The notes beneath the pieces were generated by a model. It did no database searches. It saw only the letters and a list, made by a program, of their open reading frames with translations, and was not told the DNA's origin. 64,000 nucleotides of DNA from Candidatus Kuenenia stuttgartensis (lineage in GTDB: Bacteria > Planctomycetota > Planctomycetia > Planctomycetales > Planctomycetaceae), in NCBI GenBank assembly GCA_945904015.1, contig CAMDPK010000004.1:33284-97283 (forward strand). Direction: 5' to 3'. The position numbers and the translations under genes were made by a program. This document shows, piece by piece, positions 60,911-64,000 of this stretch (positions are counted from its first letter, which is position 1; each line of letters begins with the position of its first letter).

Positions 60911-63900
60911 CTACTTGGATTTCGATTCCGGAGTTTTGTTTTCGGTGCGTTGCGAGACAGTGAGGCGGAGGATGAGTGGATCGTGTTGCTCGATGGTTGG
61001 TGCAACAGGACCGCCTTCGCCGTCTTCGAGCCAGACTTGATAGCCCTCCAGCGCGATGGTCTTCGGGATCTGGGTTGAGAACTCGCCCGACTCGTTAGTC
61101 GTCGCGAAGCCGTATCGTCGGCTTCCGCTGACGCCATTGATCTGCACTTTGGCGACGGAGTGACCGTCTTGATCGATGAGCTTGCCTTTCAGCGGAATCG
61201 TCGGAGTCAGCTTAATGGGCGGCAGATCGAATGGCTGAGCGTCCGCGCGAACGTCAAACTTCTCGGCCCACGGCGAGCCGGTTTGTTCGTAGCTGTTGAA
61301 CTCTTTCGGGCGTGAGATGAACTGTGTGTAGACCGGGCCTGACAAGACTCGTGCCTCGTAGCGGCCGTCGGCGTCGGAAACGACATGCTCCCCCTGATGC
61401 CCGACTCCGTATCGAACGGAAATCTCAGCTCCCGGTATCGGCTTGTCCGTGTCTTGTGTGCGGATCGTGCCACGGACCAAGACGGGCGATTCGAGCATGA
61501 TCTCCAGTTTCTCGGTGATCCCGACAACGATCATTCGTGACGCAGTCAATCGAGGCAGCACCGGCGAGTCCTTCTTCGGACGTTCATAAATCGTCAGTCT
61601 TCCCGCAGCGATCGCGGGGACGACGAATCGGCCCTGGTCGTCGGTGGTGACGAGTGCGTAACCATCGACTTCCATGCCCGTCCCGATCCGCTGACTCGCG
61701 GTGCTGAATCCCAACTGAACGCCGCGAACCCAATCTGGAATGTCGGCCTTGAGCTGTCCCTCAATCCGGCCAGTGGGTTGCAGTTCAATCGTCCGTTCCG
61801 CTGGTGGATTCGGATTGCCAGCAAGTCCGATTTGTTGAGTTCCGAAAGCCTCGGAGGTGGCGTGAACTGAATGAAAGTCCTTGCGAGGCATGTTCGGCAT
61901 TCGGACTCGCCCCTCAGCGTCTGTGGTTGCGCTCAGGATCTTTCGGGCTTGCGGCGGGATGATGCCGTAGCCCATGTGCATCCGAAAATGCAGCGGCTCG
62001 ACCACGACACCAGCGACGGGCTTTTGTTCCTGCGATACCACTTTGAATGACGTATCCGTTGCGGGTTCAAGCCGAATGACGAGTCCAGGGTCTTTGCCAT
62101 CCACGATCAGACCGTTTAGCGCCGGCACGGTCGCCAATTGTTTCCCGTCTTTCAAAACCCACAGCGTGTTATTCACCGCCGAAGGTCTCGGCGGCGGCAC
62201 ATCGGGAGTGGAGATCGAGAATCGTCCCTGCTCGTCGCTTGCCGTGTTGACGATCACACCTTCCGGAATCCAGTCAGTCACCACCCACCACAATCGTGCC
62301 CCAGCGATAGGCCGATCCTGGTCATCGACGATCCGCCCGGCGATTGTCTTCACGGGTGGTCGAGGAGTTGCTTCCTTGTCCCGAACGTCGTCCGTTCGCA
62401 GAGCCGTCGGCTTCTCGGCTTGTGGGAGGATCCGGTTCAGCGTGGCACCGAATTCCTTGAGAGCCTCGTTCAACGGATTTGGTTTCGGCTTTGCAGGTGG
62501 CAGTTCAACTTCTAATTCGTTGTCGCCCGGCTTGAGTTCGACTTGGCGAGTCACGAGCGGTGTCCACGGTTCGTCGCTCGCCCCGTCGTGAATTGTCAAT
62601 GAAAGGGGGCCGGGCGGGAGCATCCGAATTTCCAGCGTTCGTGGCGCGGGGTGGAGAGCTCCGTCAGTGTTGAAGGACTCTTTCGTCGAGGACTTCAGTT
62701 GGGCATAGATGTTGTTGATCTCGCGACCGTCGAGGCCGCCAACTCGGAGGCGCAGCCGAGCTTCTTTGCGGAGGGTGATCACGATTTCATCCGGCTCGGA
62801 CTTCTTGATGGAGTCGGCCTCGGCGTTTGGCGGCCGAGTCCAGAATGTCTGCTGCCGAGCATATCCCGAATGTTCGACGAAGACCGGGCCTGCCTCGGCC
62901 GACAAATTGTTGAACATCGCGGTGCCGCCGGGTGAGGTCCATTCGGTTCGCGATCCCGACAGCCGCATGTTCCACTCGAATTCCTCGCGAGGTGGTTCAT
63001 CGGCCTTCAGTCCGACTCGCACGTTGGAAATCGGCTGTTTGGTTTCGCCGTCGAGGACGCGCACTCGCAACTGATGCGGCGGCCGGAGCGAAAATTCGAC
63101 TTCGTCCTTGTCCGCCAACGTCGACGCGACGCGAGCATAAATCGGCTCGATGATCGCGCACGCTTCATCGTCGGCCGTGACTGCGACACGGTAGCGCTGG
63201 TTCGCATCCAGCCAGCCAATCACAAAGCGACCGTCAGTGGTGGTGAAGCGACGAAACGACGTTGCAAAGCTCCCGGTGTCGCGTGGTTCATTCTGTGTTG
63301 GACTGAGGAGCCGCACGGTGAAATTCCGCACGGGCTGTCCGCGATAGATGGCTCGACCGCGAATGGCTCCGGCGGGCGGCGTGTTGTCGCCGACAAGCTC
63401 GCCGAGCAGCCTGATTCCATCGGAAATCTTCGAGATTCGGAGCGTGATTTCCTTCGTGTCGCCGAAGCCATTCAGTGCCACCAACTCGGCGTCCGTGCAA
63501 CAGAACCCGACCGCGCTGACCGAAAATGGATAGATCAGCTTGTTCAGCGGAAAGCCCTCGAACGTGAATCGGCCGTCGGCATCGGTGATCTCGGTCATCG
63601 CCGACGACAGGATCGCACTATCGTTCGCACGACAGACCGCAGCATTCGCGACCGGTCGCCCTTGTGGATCGATCACTCGGCCGCGAACGGTGCCGCCTCG
63701 CGCGATCGCAATCTCAACGTCCGCTTCCGTTCGCTCCGATACATCGACGTCCATTCGAGTCCGTAGCAATCCCGGACTGGTCACGATGAACTCCGCGATG
63801 TCTGCTGCCAGACCTCGAAACAGGAATCGGCCGCGAGCATCCGTCGACGCAATCTGCCCGTCGTGGGAAAAAACCTTCGCGTCCGCAATTGGCTTTTGAG

Positions 63901-64000
63901 TGGTCGCATCCAGCACCGTCCCCGAAACCATTCGTCCCGGCTGCAACCGAATGACCCTGTTCGTCGGCTTCGGCTTCGCGTCAGCGTTGTCCGCTGAGTC
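60911..64000 (-). CDS. Carboxypeptidase-regulatory-like multidomain repeat protein (5' end cut by window edge)
   Basis: The frame is open to the right edge, so the N-terminus and any signal peptide are missing; over 1000 residues are present. Many transthyretin/CNA-B-like modules recur: GRMVSGTVLDATTQKPIADA, GTVRGRVIDPQGRPVANAAV, KTIAGRIVDDQDRPIAGARL, ADAEGRVRMPNMPRKDF-like, LVRGTIRTQDTDKPIPGAEI and PLKGKLIDQDGHSVAKVQIN. Similar proteins in planctomycetes occur with M56 peptidase or TonB-like genes. Role probably structural or binding on the cell surface; no enzymatic domain visible here. It is followed closely by the AlkC-like gene. Confidence 0.85.
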   Translation of the reverse strand, partial: DSADNADAKPKPTNRVIRLQPGRMVSGTVLDATTQKPIADAKVFSHDGQIASTDARGRFLFRGLAADIAEFIVTSPGLLRTRMDVDVSERTEADVEIAIARGGTVRGRVIDPQGRPVANAAVCRANDSAILSSAMTEITDADGRFTFEGFPLNKLIYPFSVSAVGFCCTDAELVALNGFGDTKEITLRISKISDGIRLLGELVGDNTPPAGAIRGRAIYRGQPVRNFTVRLLSPTQNEPRDTGSFATSFRRFTTTDGRFVIGWLDANQRYRVAVTADDEACAIIEPIYARVASTLADKDEVEFSLRPPHQLRVRVLDGETKQPISNVRVGLKADEPPREEFEWNMRLSGSRTEWTSPGGTAMFNNLSAEAGPVFVEHSGYARQQTFWTRPPNAEADSIKKSEPDEIVITLRKEARLRLRVGGLDGREINNIYAQLKSSTKESFNTDGALHPAPRTLEIRMLPPGPLSLTIHDGASDEPWTPLVTRQVELKPGDNELEVELPPAKPKPNPLNEALKEFGATLNRILPQAEKPTALRTDDVRDKEATPRPPVKTIAGRIVDDQDRPIAGARLWWVVTDWIPEGVIVNTASDEQGRFSISTPDVPPPRPSAVNNTLWVLKDGKQLATVPALNGLIVDGKDPGLVIRLEPATDTSFKVVSQEQKPVAGVVVEPLHFRMHMGYGIIPPQARKILSATTDAEGRVRMPNMPRKDFHSVHATSEAFGTQQIGLAGNPNPPAERTIELQPTGRIEGQLKADIPDWVRGVQLGFSTASQRIGTGMEVDGYALVTTDDQGRFVVPAIAAGRLTIYERPKKDSPVLPRLTASRMIVVGITEKLEIMLESPVLVRGTIRTQDTDKPIPGAEISVRYGVGHQGEHVVSDADGRYEARVLSGPVYTQFISRPKEFNSYEQTGSPWAEKFDVRADAQPFDLPPIKLTPTIPLKGKLIDQDGHSVAKVQINGVSGSRRYGFATTNESGEFSTQIPKTIALEGYQVWLEDGEGGPVAPTIEQHDPLILRLTVSQRTENKTPESKSK

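Overview
The window looks like a chromosomal segment of a member of the Planctomycetota. The markers are five DUF1501 Tat-exported proteins, two PSCyt1/DUF1549/DUF1553 proteins with haem-type CxxCH motifs, two DUF1559 (H-x9-DG) pseudopilin-like proteins, a PQQ propeller fused to leucine-rich repeats, a Ser/Thr kinase encoded next to an ECF sigma factor, and many exported carbohydrate-active enzymes. Lower taxonomy cannot be read from the sequence. Both window edges cut genes: an FG-GAP/VCBS protein on the left and a carboxypeptidase-regulatory-like repeat protein on the right. No rRNA, tRNA, CRISPR array or intact insertion sequence was seen.

Layout. 1-4.4 kb (minus): FG-GAP protein, PQQ-LRR protein and an MFS transporter, the last two overlapping by four bases. 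4.6-10.6 kb (plus): three DUF1501 proteins and a class C beta-lactamase-type serine hydrolase. 10.7-13.6 kb: a DUF3472-like protein, a Fic AMP-transferase with a palindrome at its start, and a RhuM remnant. 13.6-34.1 kb: a polysaccharide (probably pectin) utilisation region. It holds a DUF5060/DUF4038 glycosidase, an HpcH/HpaI aldolase, a D-2-hydroxyacid dehydrogenase, a GntR regulator, two pectate lyases, a DUF6298 protein, a GH127 beta-L-arabinofuranosidase, a DUF4838 protein and a Gfo/Idh/MocA oxidoreductase. Inside it, two consecutive cassettes repeat the order DUF1559 pseudopilin, small lipoprotein, exported carbohydrate enzyme. 34.3-40.2 kb: a chimeric pseudogene, a second GntR regulator and a PSCyt1-DUF1501 pair. 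40.3-46.8 kb (minus): a four-gene operon (PSCyt1/DUF1553, DUF1501, NHL-repeat protein, zinc alcohol dehydrogenase), the last three joined by ATGA overlaps. 47-51.4 kb: an AraC regulator, a sialate O-acetylesterase and a sialidase-like protein. 52-56.1 kb: ECF sigma factor, Ser/Thr kinase and a secretin-N-domain protein in a row. 56-59.6 kb: an ECF42-type sigma factor with VOC, YciI/DGPF, DUF1801 and small secreted neighbours. 59.7-64 kb: a small hypothetical ORF, an AlkC-like DNA glycosylase with a damaged start, and the large repeat protein.

Two themes cut across the window. First, palindromic elements are very dense. Most are dimers of small hairpins flanked by GTAG/CTAC or AGCCG/CGGCT ends. 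They lie between genes but also inside reading frames, in a signal peptide, and at stop codons, and one is split by a second MITE-like palindrome. Second, there are many relics: RhuM, sulfatase, integrase-core, HpaI/phosphoesterase chimera, an internally deleted VDDY-family protein, and two orphan signal peptides. Together they point to a genome under active rearrangement.

How the genes may work together: exported lyases and glycosidases would cut pectic polymers at the surface, and the aldolase and dehydrogenase would process acid products inside the cell. The GntR protein encoded beside them is the natural candidate regulator. A promoter-like 17-mer shared upstream of the first pectate lyase and of the second pseudopilin cassette supports co-regulation.
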